Assembly (NCBI GenBank): GCA_902796565.1
Contig: CADBPP010000213.1
Location: 1 to 12,057 of the forward strand
Direction of reading: 5' to 3'
Source: an uncultured Eubacteriales bacterium
Lineage (GTDB): Bacteria; Bacillota; Clostridia; Eubacteriales; Anaerofustaceae
DNA: 12,057 nucleotides
How positions within the stretch are numbered: the first letter of the stretch is position 1; each line of letters opens with the position of its first letter. The position numbers were made by a program, and so were the translations under genes. Below, one piece after another: positions 11,799 through 12,057 of the stretch. The notes under the pieces were generated by a model that saw only the letters and a list, made by a program, of their open reading frames with translations, ran no database searches and was not told the origin of the DNA.

Positions 11799-12057
11799 TC
11801 AGGCGTCAGAACGGGAAAAGGCATTCTTCATGCACATGCTGGCGTCATACAGGACATTGCCGAGCAGCCTGTCCGTATGTTCCTTCAGGAGCGCGGCCAT
11901 GGCCCTGTTTGCCTCTTCCAGAAAACCGGTGATGTCATCGAGGTGTTTTTCCGCCTCCATGTCTGTCTTCGCGATATGCTCATGCCCGAGGCTCATCACC
12001 TCGTTCTCGTATCTTTCCACATGCACATGGCATTCATGAAAATGCGCGTCCGCCATA
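11799..12057 (-). CDS. Uncharacterised small protein, at or cut by the window edge
   Basis: The minus-strand frame ends at 11799 and is open to the window edge, with an ATG at 12056. It gives 85 residues from that Met, but the true start may lie outside because no upstream sequence is visible to check for a ribosome site. I do not recognise the family. The first 13 residues hold four histidines and a cysteine (AHFHECHVHVE), which suggests metal binding or simply a helix surface. The rest (about 14-80) is strongly helical, acidic and heptad-like, with another HEH at 25-27, two further cysteine-free helices and a short basic end. There is no membrane segment. It ends before a strong terminator, so it is the last gene of its transcript. 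Confidence 0.65.
   Translation of the reverse strand, partial: MADAHFHECHVHVERYENEVMSLGHEHIAKTDMEAEKHLDDITGFLEEANRAMAALLKEHTDRLLGNVLYDASMCMKNAFSRSDA

Overview
The window looks like chromosome from an anaerobic Gram-positive bacterium of the Clostridia, most plausibly a Lachnospiraceae-like gut or rumen organism with acetogen-type one-carbon chemistry. The reasons are strong GGAGG-type ribosome binding sites before nearly every gene, many intrinsic terminators with short stems and long T runs, mid-range base composition with AT-rich promoters, and several UroD-fold corrinoid methyltransferases next to a methyltetrahydrofolate methyltransferase. The species cannot be named from the sequence. 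I see no phage, insertion sequence or CRISPR array.

Left part (1-3000, + strand): the end of a UroD-family methyltransferase resembling the methyltransferase I component of aryl-ether O-demethylases; a structured leader and a methyl-THF:corrinoid methyltransferase (methyltransferase II type) with its own terminator; a 566-base non-coding stretch that may carry a minus-strand small RNA; then a two-gene unit of an S51 dipeptidase-like protein and a 104-residue protein of unknown function.

Centre (3000-6180): two divergent paralogous UroD-family methyltransferases, each with a good sigma-A-type promoter, share a 362-base intergenic region. The minus-strand one (457 aa) has a C-terminal tail that its plus-strand paralogue (387 aa) lacks. 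A 51-codon gene directly behind the short paralogue, with a Shine-Dalgarno overlapping the paralogue's stop codon, encodes a small protein that aligns without gaps to that tail. The tail is therefore a detachable module, fused in one operon and free in the other. This is the most notable observation in the window.

Right part (6180-12057): an arylamine N-acetyltransferase and a flavodoxin in one unit; a convergent membrane protein with a CxxC...HxxC putative metal site; tRNA-Thr(GGT); a YidC/Oxa1-like protein; a MATE-family exporter with a long acidic N-terminal extension and an AT-rich nested inverted repeat upstream; and the start or an internal part of an unknown small protein with a histidine-rich N-terminus.

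Working model (inference): the methyltransferases form a methyl-transfer module, with UroD-type enzymes moving methyl groups from methylated substrates, possibly methoxylated aromatics, to a corrinoid protein, and the MeTr-type enzyme passing them to tetrahydrofolate. The corrinoid protein and its reductive activator are not in the window and would have to lie elsewhere.
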